Below are positions 23,960-34,416 of a DNA stretch of 64,000 nucleotides, one piece after another (the stretch's first letter is position 1; every line of letters starts with the position of its first letter). Both the position numbers and the translations under genes were made by a program. The stretch comes from Turnera subulata (lineage: Eukaryota; Streptophyta; Magnoliopsida; Malpighiales; Passifloraceae): positions 253,508 through 317,507 of the forward strand of contig JAKUCV010002314.1 of assembly GCA_028386065.3 (NCBI GenBank), written 5' to 3'. The notes under the pieces were generated by a model. That model did no database searches and was not told the DNA's origin. It worked only from the letters and a program-made list of their open reading frames with translations.

Positions 23960-26611
23960 ATGGAGGGACACGTAAGACGCGTCATCGAGGAGATCGAGGG
24001 AGTCCAATACGGACCTCGGCGTAGACCAGTCCGGGATTTCTCCATCCCCGATGCAACCCTTGCACAGTCCAGTGTGGTCCGCCCAGCTGTGCAAGCTAAT
24101 AATTTTGAGCTTAAGCCGGCCCTGATCAAAATGGTCCAAAACGAACCTTTCGGAGGTTCTTCCTCGGAAGACCCAAATCAACATTTGCATGATTTCCTGG
24201 AAATCTGTGATACCATCAAGGTAAATGGAGTCTCCGAGGATGCTATCAAGCTGCGTCTTTTTCCTTTCTCACTCAAGGATAAGGCGAAGGCGTGGTTGAC
24301 CGCACAACCTCCTAGGACGTTTGATACATGGGCTGCCCTGTCTCAGGCCTTTCTGAAGAAATTCTTTCCACCCAACAAGGCCATGACATTGAGGAACGGC
24401 ATCATGGAATTCAAACAAAAGCCCAGTGAATCTTTCTACGATGCATGGGAAAGATTCAAAGAAGCTTTGAGAAGATGTCCACAGCATGGCCTTCCCGATT
24501 GGCTGATCGTGGAGAAGTTCTATGCGGGCCTGAATGAATCCCTCCGTGCACACGTTGATGCTGCAGCCGGAGGAGTAGCCTTAGCCAAAGATGCTGAGGA
24601 TGTATACGAATTGTTCGAACACATCGCCAGCAACAAATTCGAATGGCAAGGCGAGCTCACAAAAACAGCCGGAGTTCTAGAACTTGACGCAGTGAGCCTA
24701 TTAAATGCCAAGTTGGATGCCATCTTGAAGTTGAATGGGAAAGGACAATCCCATTCCTGTGCTAGATGCGAAGGAGGTTATTCGGAGTGCCCGACAGAGG
24801 GAGGCTATGAGCAAGCATACCAAGAGCAAGTGAGCTACATCAACCAGAGAGTCCAGAAGGACCCTTATTCCAACACCTACAACCCAGGTTGGAGGGACCA
24901 CCCTAACTTCTCTTGGAAGCCTCAACAGCCCAACCAAAACCAAAACCAAGCCGGAAGAGGTCCTCCCGGATATCCTCCGAAACAACCTACACAGGCATAC
25001 CAGCAGTCGTATCAGCCAGCTCCTAAAGATGACTTGCAGTCGCTACTCAAGTCATTTATGGAGGAGCAGCGACAAGTTGTGAAAGGGCTTTCTGACGAGA
25101 TTAACAATCTCAAGTGTCAGATCGCACAAGCTGGCCCTAGTCAGGGCAATCCTGGCAGATTACCGGGAAAGTCGGAGGTAAACCCTAACGCTCAATGCAA
25201 TGCAATCACTCTTAGGAGTGGTACTCAATATCAGGAGCGACAACCACCTCCAGTCCCGGTAGTAGAGGGAGAGCATGGCCAGACCATGCAGAAAGACAAG
25301 CCTGCAGAGCATGAACAGGCTGTGTCAGCCGATAAAGGGAAGGCAAAGCAAAACGAGGTGAAAGCCTATGTCCCACCAATTCCCTTCCCTCAGCGGCTCA
25401 ATCCACTGGTGCATGATAAGAAGTTCGGACGCTTCCTGGACGTTATGAAAAAGCTCTACATCAATATTCCGTTCATAGAAGCCGTATCCCAAATGCCTAC
25501 ATACACAAAATTCTTAAAGGACATCTTGTCCAAAAAGAATAAATTGATTGACTACGGGACGGTGGCACTGACAGGAGAATGTAGTGCGATTATTCAGAAC
25601 AAGCTTCCAGATCCCGGGACGTTCACTATCCCCTGCGACATAGGGAAGGTACGCATTGAGAGAGCACTTTGTGATCTGGGCGCAAGTGTTAGTGTGATCC
25701 CTCTGTCGATCAGCAAACAGCTCAACCTAGGGGATTTAAAACCTACTGCTATGTCCCTTCACCTCGCAGATAGGTCTGTCAAGTATCCAGTGGGAATCTT
25801 GGAGGATGTTCCTATCAAAATTGGGAACTTCTTCGTCCCGGTTGATTTCGTGGTTCTAGACATGGAGGTCGATAACCACGTACCTATCATCCTTGGACGT
25901 CCCTTTTTGGCAACTGCTGGTGCCATCATCGATGTTAAGGGCGGGAAGCTTACATTACAAATCGGGTCTGAAAAGATTTGCTTCGTTGTTGATAAAGTGA
26001 ATCGCAATGAAGTATCAGACGACTCGTGCAACCGACTTGACATCGTTGAAGAAGCAGTTGAAGAAATTGCAGCACGGGCACACTGTGCAGATCCCTTGTT
26101 GGCATGCCTTGCCCATACAAAAAATGTTAAGGATCCAGAAATAGTAGGCTATGCACGCCAACTTGAAGTCTTGTCTTTGGCATCTGCAGAAGAAGACATG
26201 AGATTTGAGAAGTTAGATGCGATGCCAGAAGACTTGACAGAAGAAAATGCTCCGAAGGTTAAGATGAAACCTTTACCTCCTGAGTTCCAATGTGCATTAT
26301 TGGAAACAAACTCCACACATCTAGGTGATATAAATGTGAGTTTTACTGAGGGAGAGAAGGATACGTTGCTGAAAGATAAGGGGCGACACAAGAGGACAAT
26401 TGTGTATTCCACCGACGATCTTATCGGGATTAATCCCTCAGTTTATACTCATGAAGCTGGCAGAAAAGGATCCAAACACTGGCGTGGGAGTATCATCCAA
26501 AAACAAGACCTCAAAATTGGAAACCGAGTCTTGTTGCCAAAGCTTTATGATCCTGGAGAGCCTATCGGACAAGAGGTAGTGCAACCGTTCTCCAACCCAC
26601 CTTCATCTTGA
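23960..26611 (+). CDS. Gag-protease polyprotein with in-frame pol deletion
   Basis: 883 codons from ATG 23960. The retrotransposon Gag domain spans about residues 100-215 (FPFSLKDKAKAWLTAQPP, then LRNGIMEFKQ and FYAGLNESLR). A reduced zinc-knuckle-like CARCEGGYSEC lies near residue 270, followed by YSNTYNPGWRDHPNFSW, typical of Athila/Tat Gag. NAITLRSGTQYQ near 415 is the linker, and the aspartic protease is at about 565-690 with DLGASVSVIP in place of the usual DT/SGA and the flap-side PIILGRPFLAT. From residue 770 the text matches the start of the reverse-transcriptase region (PLPPEF, then GINPSVYTHE). Near residue 827 it jumps to a basic LKIGNRVLLPKL segment like the integrase C-terminus, all in frame. 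Catalytic RT motifs (YxDD), RNase H and the integrase core are absent. Confidence 0.9.
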   Translation: MEGHVRRVIEEIEGVQYGPRRRPVRDFSIPDATLAQSSVVRPAVQANNFELKPALIKMVQNEPFGGSSSEDPNQHLHDFLEICDTIKVNGVSEDAIKLRLFPFSLKDKAKAWLTAQPPRTFDTWAALSQAFLKKFFPPNKAMTLRNGIMEFKQKPSESFYDAWERFKEALRRCPQHGLPDWLIVEKFYAGLNESLRAHVDAAAGGVALAKDAEDVYELFEHIASNKFEWQGELTKTAGVLELDAVSLLNAKLDAILKLNGKGQSHSCARCEGGYSECPTEGGYEQAYQEQVSYINQRVQKDPYSNTYNPGWRDHPNFSWKPQQPNQNQNQAGRGPPGYPPKQPTQAYQQSYQPAPKDDLQSLLKSFMEEQRQVVKGLSDEINNLKCQIAQAGPSQGNPGRLPGKSEVNPNAQCNAITLRSGTQYQERQPPPVPVVEGEHGQTMQKDKPAEHEQAVSADKGKAKQNEVKAYVPPIPFPQRLNPLVHDKKFGRFLDVMKKLYINIPFIEAVSQMPTYTKFLKDILSKKNKLIDYGTVALTGECSAIIQNKLPDPGTFTIPCDIGKVRIERALCDLGASVSVIPLSISKQLNLGDLKPTAMSLHLADRSVKYPVGILEDVPIKIGNFFVPVDFVVLDMEVDNHVPIILGRPFLATAGAIIDVKGGKLTLQIGSEKICFVVDKVNRNEVSDDSCNRLDIVEEAVEEIAARAHCADPLLACLAHTKNVKDPEIVGYARQLEVLSLASAEEDMRFEKLDAMPEDLTEENAPKVKMKPLPPEFQCALLETNSTHLGDINVSFTEGEKDTLLKDKGRHKRTIVYSTDDLIGINPSVYTHEAGRKGSKHWRGSIIQKQDLKIGNRVLLPKLYDPGEPIGQEVVQPFSNPPSS

Positions 26612-28195
26612 GGAGCTCCGAGTCCAGCTACAAGACATTAAAGAAGCGCTGCGTGGGAGGCAACCTACGATTCTTTCCCTTATTCCGCGAATAAAAGCAA
26701 CAAGTTCAGGTTCCTTTAGTTCTTTTGTAGTTTCAATTTATTTTCTTTTAAAAATTTTTGGTCCGCAAGTTCATTTTTTTTGCTAAATATGATTGCTGCC
26801 CCTGCTTTGTTTTCTGGACTTTCTTGCCTATTTTTGCGCAGTGAGGACACTGCAAGTTTTAAGTTCGGGGTGGTTATACTTTCAGCATAGTAGCTGCGGT
26901 CTTTTATTTATCTTTCTTAGCATAATAAGTAATTTTCTTCAGTTTATTTTTTGTTTTTCTTCTGTTTGAATAAATTTTTTGCAAGTTACAGATGACTCAT
27001 TGGGCTTAATTGGTCCTAATCCGACACAAGTACAGGGATTCTCTCAAAATTTTGACGATCGTGTCACGTGTGTTTGCTTGGATGAATATTGGGGACGAGT
27101 TCCTAAATGGCCGAGTCACACTTTGTGGGTAAATTTTTCCGATTGGTTTAATTCGCTTCTAACCTCTTTGCTTGTTTTATTTATCAAACATATTTGGCAT
27201 AAATCTTTTGGGTCTTAGAACAGGTTCACAACCCGATCAAAGCAAAATTATTACAAGGATTGTTTTTCAGGGATAGGATTAAGGCATTCTTTCATAGCCC
27301 ATGCAAAACGCATAACCTACCCATGCTCGTACATTTTTCCTCGTAAACCACTTCGCGCCTCTTTCTGATAGCCATCTTTCGTTGATAACCCACATTCACC
27401 ACCTACACCCTTTGAACCTATGGCTATCACCTTATTTTTCATAAATACTCTCCCATGTGCACTTGCTCGAATTCATTTTTCCTTAATATATGCCTAACGT
27501 CAAGATAAGTGGTGGTTCGTCTACACACAGGCACAACATAAGCAGCCTGTGCTGGAAATGGAGAATGCTATTCATTTGTCTACGCCTTCAACAAAGACAA
27601 AAAGAGAGATACTTCATGGAAAAAGAAAAGAAACGACATGAAAAATTGATGTATCTCGCCAAAAGAAAAAAAAAAGAAAAGGAGGAAGGCAATAAAAAAC
27701 TCTCCACGGCGCACACAATGTTCTTTAGAATCACTACGAAGACATCTTGCATGGCAATGTTATGGTGAAACTCTCCTTTATGGGCATCTGCATCATTTGA
27801 ATTCCTTTATCCCCTTCTTTTCTAGCCATAACCCAAGCCCCATTTCAACCCGAATAAAGACCTTTTGATCCCTGTGATTCCATCCTTGTCATTAGTGGAG
27901 ACTGGGAAGTGAATCTGCATATTTGACCCCGTTTTCAATCCTATAAAATGCCAAATTCATCAAACAGAGAGGGAAGTTGTGAATTTAAATCAATATGATT
28001 AATTGCCTAACAACTTGTATTTTCGGATCATCTTGGCACTTGTTCTCACGATTCTTGCAGGTTAGATACCAAGGCTTCTTTCGTGACTTTTTGGAGATTT
28101 CTCATGTGACCTTGGTCGGATAGGTCCCGTTGATTCCAATGGGTAAGACGTTTTCATCCCGTTTTTCACGATAATTGCTTGGGGACAAGCAAAAT
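26612..28195 (+). other. 3' region of the Athila/Tat-type element
   Basis: No substantial ORF is supported; a 92-codon lysine-rich frame at 27490-27768 has no motif. Just after the stop, GAAGCGCTGCGTGGGAGGCAACC is the kind of phrase that ends pol in Athila-type elements (seen within 26643-26667). A second purine-rich TTAAGTTCGGGGTGGT lies near 26858-26873, far upstream of the true 3' polypurine tract. Confidence 0.6.
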
Positions 28196-28211
28196 CTCAA
28201 GTTTGGGGTGG
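28196..28211 (+). other. Polypurine tract of the Athila/Tat-type element
   Basis: TCAAGTTTGGGGTGGTGA runs into the TG of the 3' LTR. This is the standard form and position for the lineage. Confidence 0.85.
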
Positions 28212-30056
28212 TGATGAGTGCACAATTTGCACTCTTTTCACATGTCTTTTCAATAGTTTTTAGCTTGCAAAATATTATTCATCGTACTATTCCATCTTAT
28301 TTTTAGTACTTTTCTCCCTTTCACCTATATAATACCTTTTCTTCAGATTTTTATGTTTTTATAGAATTTAAAAATAAAAGTTGGATTTTCCGGATGAAAA
28401 GGGCAGTTCCAGCATAGGCTGCCTGTGTAAGCAGTTTCAACATAAGCAGCTTGTGTACATGTGACAAGACCAAGCAAAGCCTCTTTTGATTTGGGTCAAA
28501 AATCCTCCAAGATGCAACCCAAATTCGTGGTGGACCATTCTTTGAAGGCCCAAAGCCATGAGAAGATGGGCAAGAAAGGAAGGAGCAAGCCCACTTGACT
28601 TGGCCATCACCCTCACGTCAAAAGTATGCATGGAATGGTCTTAGCCTTTGGTTTCAGCCACCCATTTCATCTAAGGAAATGGTCAAGTTCTATTTTAGGC
28701 AAGAAAGGAAGGAGGGAGCACGTGTCCATCTCCAAGACCAAGCAAAGAAATAGTCTTTGAAGACCCACTCCTCACGTCATTTTAGCAAGCTAAAAGGAAG
28801 GGAGCATTAGTTTGTTTTCCTATATTTGGCACTTGTGCATAACGTGAGGAATAAAACAAGGGGCATTATTTTTGCTGGTCATTCACTTGTGGGCTGGTGG
28901 CGTGAACATAGGAGAAGTTAACCAACTTTGACTATGTTACACTTGATTGTGAGGAGCAGTTAAATGTTGGTGCAGTTTCCACCAATTGTTTGCACAAAAG
29001 AAGTGGTCTTTCCCTCTTTTATTGGCACCACTTTCCCTCCACATTTGGCGCCACTTTGGCCTCTTCCCTCCATCCATCTTGCACTATAAAAGCATGAGCA
29101 AGCAAAGGACAAGGGGAGGCATTAGCTCCTGGACAAAAGCTTCACTTCACATTCGGCAACACACAATTAGACTAGGCTTGTACCTTTTATTTTCCTTTGT
29201 AATTGAAACACTTTTAGCTTTGGCTTTTTGGAAGTGTTTTGGCTTGGGAATTTGTCCCTTTTTGGTTCAAGGTTGGCTCCATTTCTTGTAAGTTATTCCT
29301 TGAATTTAATTATGGTTTATTTCCAAGTACTTGTTATTTACTTTCCAATTATGTCTAGCTAAAATTGTAATCTAGGATTAGGGGATGAACTTGTTAATAT
29401 TTCCATGCTTATTTAAATAAAGAATTATTTTCAGATTTTATTCTTCTTTAATTCGGTTTATGAATCTTTACTATGTTAGTTGCTTGATCACCAATTAGCA
29501 TAAATCCATAATAGGCGAACGTTAAGTGACAGCGTCGTTTACCTATAGAACAACATAAACCGGGCTATAAAAACCGACCTCGAGAGAGGCGTGCTTTTTA
29601 TTGGAGATTAGGTAGGGAAATTTCTTAATGCTCTTAGTTTATTTCAGCACTGGCCGATGCATAGTGGACATAAACTAGGAAGGGATTTTACGGCACTACG
29701 AGAGTAGGTTATCGATCTAGTTTAGATTTCCCGTTTCTTTTAAAGAAGTTTAATTTCAAAATTTAATTCATAGATTCAACATAGGCTAGCTATATGGTGA
29801 CAGTACATGGCCTACTTATGTGTAGCTTAATTGTATGGAAATATTGGCAAGGAATTCCCCGAAGTCTTAGATGCTTTATATTAATCAGTTTAATCTCCTT
29901 ATTAATTGCTTTAGTTTTCGTTTTAATCATCAATCCCTCAACATTATTTATTTTTCTAGATAATCATAAATTGCTTGGTTAGATAGTACTTAACAAAGAT
30001 CCCTGTGAGACGACCTTGGTACTACAACAACCCCGTATACTTGCGGGAAGCTATCA
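28212..30056 (+). repeat. 3' LTR of the Athila/Tat-type element
   Basis: 1845 bp, same length as the 5' LTR, ending GAAGCTATCA before TSD copy TCAGG. The rest of the interrupted LARD-like LTR resumes at 30057. Confidence 0.95.
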
Positions 30057-30349
30057 TCAGGTACATTCGAGGCAAGCTGTGGCGCACCCTCTGCCAGGTC
30101 CGGATCCATCCTGCGTTGCATCATTTTCATATTGTTGCCTATTGTTGTATTGTATTAAGACTTGCTGCTTGTATTTTGTTACTCTGCTTTTGTTGCTTGT
30201 TGTAATAATGTCTTCGTACAGGGACGAGTACTGATGTTGTATTATTACTGTTGATTTGTGATATTTACCACTGTGGTTTCTGTAATAGTATGTGGTCCCA
30301 CGTATTTACTGTGTATAACGGTAAATAAGGATCGGGGCGTTTCAGACCA

Positions 30350-33300
30350 ACAGAGAATGCCAAGGTTAGCAAATAATGTTTACTTCCTAGCATTATACAA
30401 GTGGAATTGTCTGCTTGTAAGTGTTATCTAGCCAATTATTGACCCCGTTCAGTAAAGTGACTGAAGCAAGCTCTTCTTTTCTATTTGTCCGCTGGACATC
30501 TCTGAGTCCATTTACGTTTGGACTAGGCATCAAGCATGTTATTCATTTTTTTCTTCATTATGCCAATTACATCTATTTAATTTTCTAATTTTTAGAGGCA
30601 TTAAGTTGTTTCTAAAGCTATATGAGCTTCATAAAAAATTAATTAGATACGAAGATATAAGATCTTCACAACTAATGTGATCGTTTTGTCAATCCAATTA
30701 GTAGGGTATGTGATGAAAGGGTATAGTGCATTATTTGACTATCCCCAATACTCTATAATAAAATGTGTTGTAGAGTGACATGATGGAATGCTTTTGTAAT
30801 GGTTAAGTAAATAAAAGGCGCAAACCTTATTGCCACATGGGTAATATTTAATTGGTTGCCGCCTATATACTTAACAATATGCCTATATAGTCAGTTACAA
30901 CTACTCTGTATGTGTTATAGACTATAATGCTACCCACCAAGTGTTTTGATAACCTTGGAAGTTGTGCTGTTTATACACATCATTTCTCTCTAGCAAGATG
31001 TGCCTTCAGAGGAAGACAAGTGTTTTATGAGATACTCACTAACCTTAAGGGTTATATGTTTATAAGCCAGCAAAATAGTGGGAGCATAACTGAGTTTAAA
31101 CTAGTAGATGTCACATTCTTAGTGAATGAGTTTCTTAAGAAGGTTGAGGTAGGTTAAGGCCTATCTTTATTTGAGGAAGAGGATTAAGATGTGCAAGGAT
31201 TACTTCATTTGAGTGGGAGGATTTTAACAGATGATGAATTAGTTTCTCATCAATAAACTTCTTCATCATCAAGTCCGAATAAAAGTAATCTTGTTGTAAT
31301 CTTGTTGTTCCAAGTGGGAGCAATAAAGATAGATCTTGTTCTTATGGGAGCGAGATTAACATTTTAATCCGAGTGGGAGCCATGTTGATCCAATTGGGAA
31401 CAACATACCTGAATCATAATTTGGTGTGATTCTCATAAAAGATTGTCGTTGATGATTTGACATCAAAGATAGTGGGTCTTTTATGATATTCCTACATGAT
31501 GAGCCTAAAAGAGGCTGCTTCAAAATCCTTCTAAAGAAAAATGGACAAAGGCACTTGAAGAACAGATGGAGTCAATGAGAGTCAATAAAGTTTAAGGACT
31601 GGTTGATCTCATTGAAGGACACAATGCCATTGGGAACAAATGGCAAAGTAGAGAAATTTAAGACTCAACCAATAGGTAAAAGTTACACTAGAGAAAGAGA
31701 TAAATTACAAGAGTCAATCTCGTTTTCTATGAGTTTTACCTATGTATGGATGTTTCTAGCTATTATTTCAAACTTAAATCTTGGATTACGTCAAACGGAT
31801 GTAATAATGCCTTTCTCAATGGAGATTGAATGAAACCGATTGTGTTTCATTAAAGAGGACCACAAACATATGGTTTGTAGACTTTGAAGTCTATATTGGT
31901 CTTCTAATCCTGAAGGCATGTGCCAAGTAAGTTAGTAATTTATATATAGTATGTATATGACATACTTATAGCTAGAAATGATATGGAGTTTAATCAACAA
32001 GGTAAAGAACCTAGTTGTCATCTCAATTGAGATAGATGATATGGATAAAGATTGCATATAATCTTTAAATTAAGATTTCAAGATATTGTTTCAAGAAATT
32101 ATTGTATTTCTCGTAAGAGAATTACACTAATAAAGGTTTGTAATAATACAATATGCATCAAAGTAACCATATCTAAACTCCTATTAGTAAATGCCATACT
32201 TTGAGAAAACTTTTGTCCTAAGACTCCTGATGAGAGTGATGAATAAGCCAAGTTCCATAACGGAGCACAGTCGGAAGTTTGTTGTACACTATGGTGTATG
32301 ATAGACTAGATATTGGTTAAGCAAATGGCTTAACAAATAGATGTCAATCCGACCTAGGCCTAGCACATTACAAGCAGTTAAAAGGATCATGGGATGTCTA
32401 AAGAAGTCTGCTGATTACATTTTTGTCACAAAGTAGGGAAATGTCCTTCTTGGTTGAATACACAAGCCTTGATCATGAAAAAGATCTAGATGGTAGAAAA
32501 GTCTACATCTGGATATATATGTTCTTACTGAATGATGGCACCATATCATAAAGTTGTAAGAAGTGATCATGTGTATTCTTGTCTGCGATTGAGGCTAAAT
32601 GTGTAGTTCTCGCTTCAGCAGTATAAAAGTCATTTGGTTGAATAAGTTCTTGGATTTGTGAGATGGATAATGCATAGAACACTGATCTAGTGTTAGTCGA
32701 CTATGACAGTGAGGCTGCAATTTTCATTGCCAAGAATGGTTAGTTTTACCAAATAAGTAGACATCCGATACAACTATGCAGATGGCATTGTTGTATGCAA
32801 GGTTGTGAATGTGAAGTATCTGTCTATAAGAGACAAGTGATTAGATGTACTGTTTAAGCCTTTACCTTGGGATGTGTTTGTGGAACACATTAGGTATTAA
32901 AATTGTGTAGGCTTAAGTACTTCACTTTATGCTTATTATTTTCCCAAAGTTCACAACCCGTGTTTAATGTTCTTGCTATCAAATAAGTTGATTTGCATAC
33001 ATACATATGGATGAATGTTATGTACATTCTTCATTTATTTGTTTAAGAGTATGTCGAGTAGACACGAGTTTAGCCCTCTCACACGGGTAACCGCCTCTTT
33101 ATCTTAGTGATAAGTGGAGATGAGACAGATTTTAAGCAAAATTATCAGACGGATAATTTGAGAGCTTATGGCTTAGGTGGAATACATTCACCAAGTCTAC
33201 TTAGTGGGCCAGATGTGAGTTCAAGTTGATGTGTAGATCGAGGAACTTAGATTTGGACACATATGGTGTCTAAATATCATCTGTACAACATTCCATATAG

Positions 33301-33933
33301 GAAAGACATACGCTCCACGAGAAAGGAGAAAATGTTGTAGCATATGTTTCATACCATGTGTGCGTTTGGCCGACCAAACGGGTTTACATAAGTTCAATCT
33401 CCGCTTACTGTTGTGTGAGACCCAGAGCCTTTATGGTGGCTCTATTGTGTACCCTCAGGACTCCGATCAGGTACTTGAGATTCAGTTTGATGTTTGCTAT
33501 CTTAGTGTGTTGCTAAAGGACGATGGACACTGATTCGGTCTGGCGGGACATGTCTAGAAAAGCAAGTTAAGTTGAGTTAAGGGGATTGTGAGAAGAGGAA
33601 GATCATTGACCGAAATCACATTAGTTTGTATTCACCGGTGCACCAATTATGACATACGGTGATAATTGTGAATACAATGTATCTTTAAAAGAGAGATCTT
33701 CGGTAGATTTCTAATGTGATTTATGATCTAGGGTACTTGCATACTTTCTTGATCTACTTGCAGGTTTCTTCTGGATGAGAGGCTATATATTCCTAACAGA
33801 TGTATAGCATTTAGCTCTCACTGTATGCTGGTCGCACGGTTCTACTTTCCTGTATGGATGTTTGCAGTTTCTGATGAGAATTTGTTTCTCATGATTGTGT
33901 TTATGAGCACTCCCATTATGTGTGAGTGGGAGA
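30350..33933 (+). pseudogene. Frame-broken copia pol remnant
   Basis: After the nested block the copia interior resumes. Around 31500-31860 several broken frames match the plant copia reverse-transcriptase start: a W-x-x-A-x-E/M-E-S-M-like stretch, IGNKW-like wording, then LRQTDV followed by FLNG/FSME-like text. Around 32200-32680 remnants match copia RNase H (a rearranged SIRPDLAHY-like stretch, RIMGCL-like, EAKCVVLASAV-like). Stops and frame changes occur throughout. Integrase is not evident, so a deletion of the gag-to-integrase portion is likely. The sequence just before 33934 is the copia polypurine region. Confidence 0.7.
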
Positions 33934-34250
33934 TGTTGGAAAATAGTGAGTCCACCCATAAGGGGTGCTCACTTAAGCCCAACCAGGCCCAACTTGTATA
34001 TTATATAAGCCACCACAAGGGGAGGCTGTAATATACTGGTTATATGTTTACACATTAGTTGGGTAGAAACACATATACCTGCATACACTGCATTCTAGGG
34101 TTTAGACCGTGGAAACTAGGAGGCCGATCCGACACACTGTGACGGTCTCCACCGACCAGTAATTCAAGCCGTGGCTCCTGATCCTGACAACGCTTCCGCT
34201 TCACTCTTACAGATAAGTCCTCACTATGTATATGTACATAAATTCCTTCA
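33934..34250 (+). repeat. 3' LTR of the copia element
   Basis: 317 bp, TGTTGG to CTTCA, followed by TSD CAAAT at 34251-34255. Confidence 0.93.
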
Positions 34251-34416
34251 CAAATTATATTGTACACCTATATAATTGAACGAAAAAAATACAAATATAT
34301 AAATGACCCGAATTCAATAATATATATATATGGTATCCAAAACCCAATGCAGCATTGATGAACTGTGGGTGTAAATTCGCCCGAACCACTACTAATACTC
34401 TTTTTGGCAAAAAGAT

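Larger units (their letters stand above)
21960..30056 (+). mobile_element. Young non-autonomous Athila/Tat-type Ty3 retrotransposon
   Basis: LTRs 21960-23804 and 28212-30056, each exactly 1845 bp, begin TGATGAGTGCAC and end GAAGCTATCA. The perfect TSD is TCAGG (21955-21959 and 30057-30061). A tRNA-Asp primer site follows the 5' LTR, and a polypurine tract AGTTTGGGGTGGTGA precedes the 3' LTR. One long gag-protease ORF (23960-26611) and a 3' region of about 1.6 kb make up the interior. Reverse transcriptase, RNase H and most of integrase are missing. By eye the LTRs differ at three sites only, so insertion is recent. Confidence 0.95.
13303..30344 (+). mobile_element. Large-LTR non-autonomous (LARD-like) retrotransposon
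   Basis: LTRs at 13303-16278 (2976 bp) and 18741-30344 (interrupted by two later insertions) start TGTAACGACCCGGG and end GGGGCGTTTCA. A perfect TSD GACCA lies at 13298-13302 and 30345-30349. The 2462-bp interior (16279-18740) starts with a primer-site-like TGGTAGCGGAGC and ends with a purine-rich AAGGAGGGTAGAC. No gag, protease, reverse transcriptase or integrase was found in sense orientation. Two antisense ORFs fill much of the interior. Related LTRs occur at 50831-51334 and 51335-54432. It must rely on another element's proteins to move (inference). Confidence 0.92.
18741..30344 (+). repeat. 3' LTR of the LARD-like element, split by two insertions
   Basis: Collinear with 13303-16278 once 19951-20530 (hAT) and 21960-30056 (Athila/Tat) and their TSD copies are set aside. 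It has only one copy of the GGTGCTGGGGGAGAGTGTGC module (about 21613-21655), where the 5' LTR has two. Confidence 0.92.
10014..34250 (+). mobile_element. Decayed Ty1/copia retrotransposon, outermost shell of a nest
   Basis: The LTRs are 10014-10337 and 33934-34250, both starting TGTTGGAAAATAGTGAG and ending CCTTCA. They are flanked by a perfect 5-bp TSD CAAAT (10009-10013 and 34251-34255). A primer-site-like TGGTAGCGGAGCC follows the 5' LTR, and a purine-rich GTGAGTGGGAGA precedes the 3' LTR. Without the 17-kb insertion at 13303-30344 the element is about 7.2 kb. The interior has a long non-coding leader, a gag N-terminal fragment and frame-broken reverse transcriptase and RNase H remnants. 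The two LTRs differ at roughly ten positions plus an 8-bp deletion by eye, which makes this the oldest layer of the nest. Confidence 0.93.

Noticed and set aside
27490..27768. Lysine-rich 92-codon ORF in the Athila/Tat 3' region
   Set aside because: Low complexity, no motif, not at an envelope-like position with signal or membrane segments.
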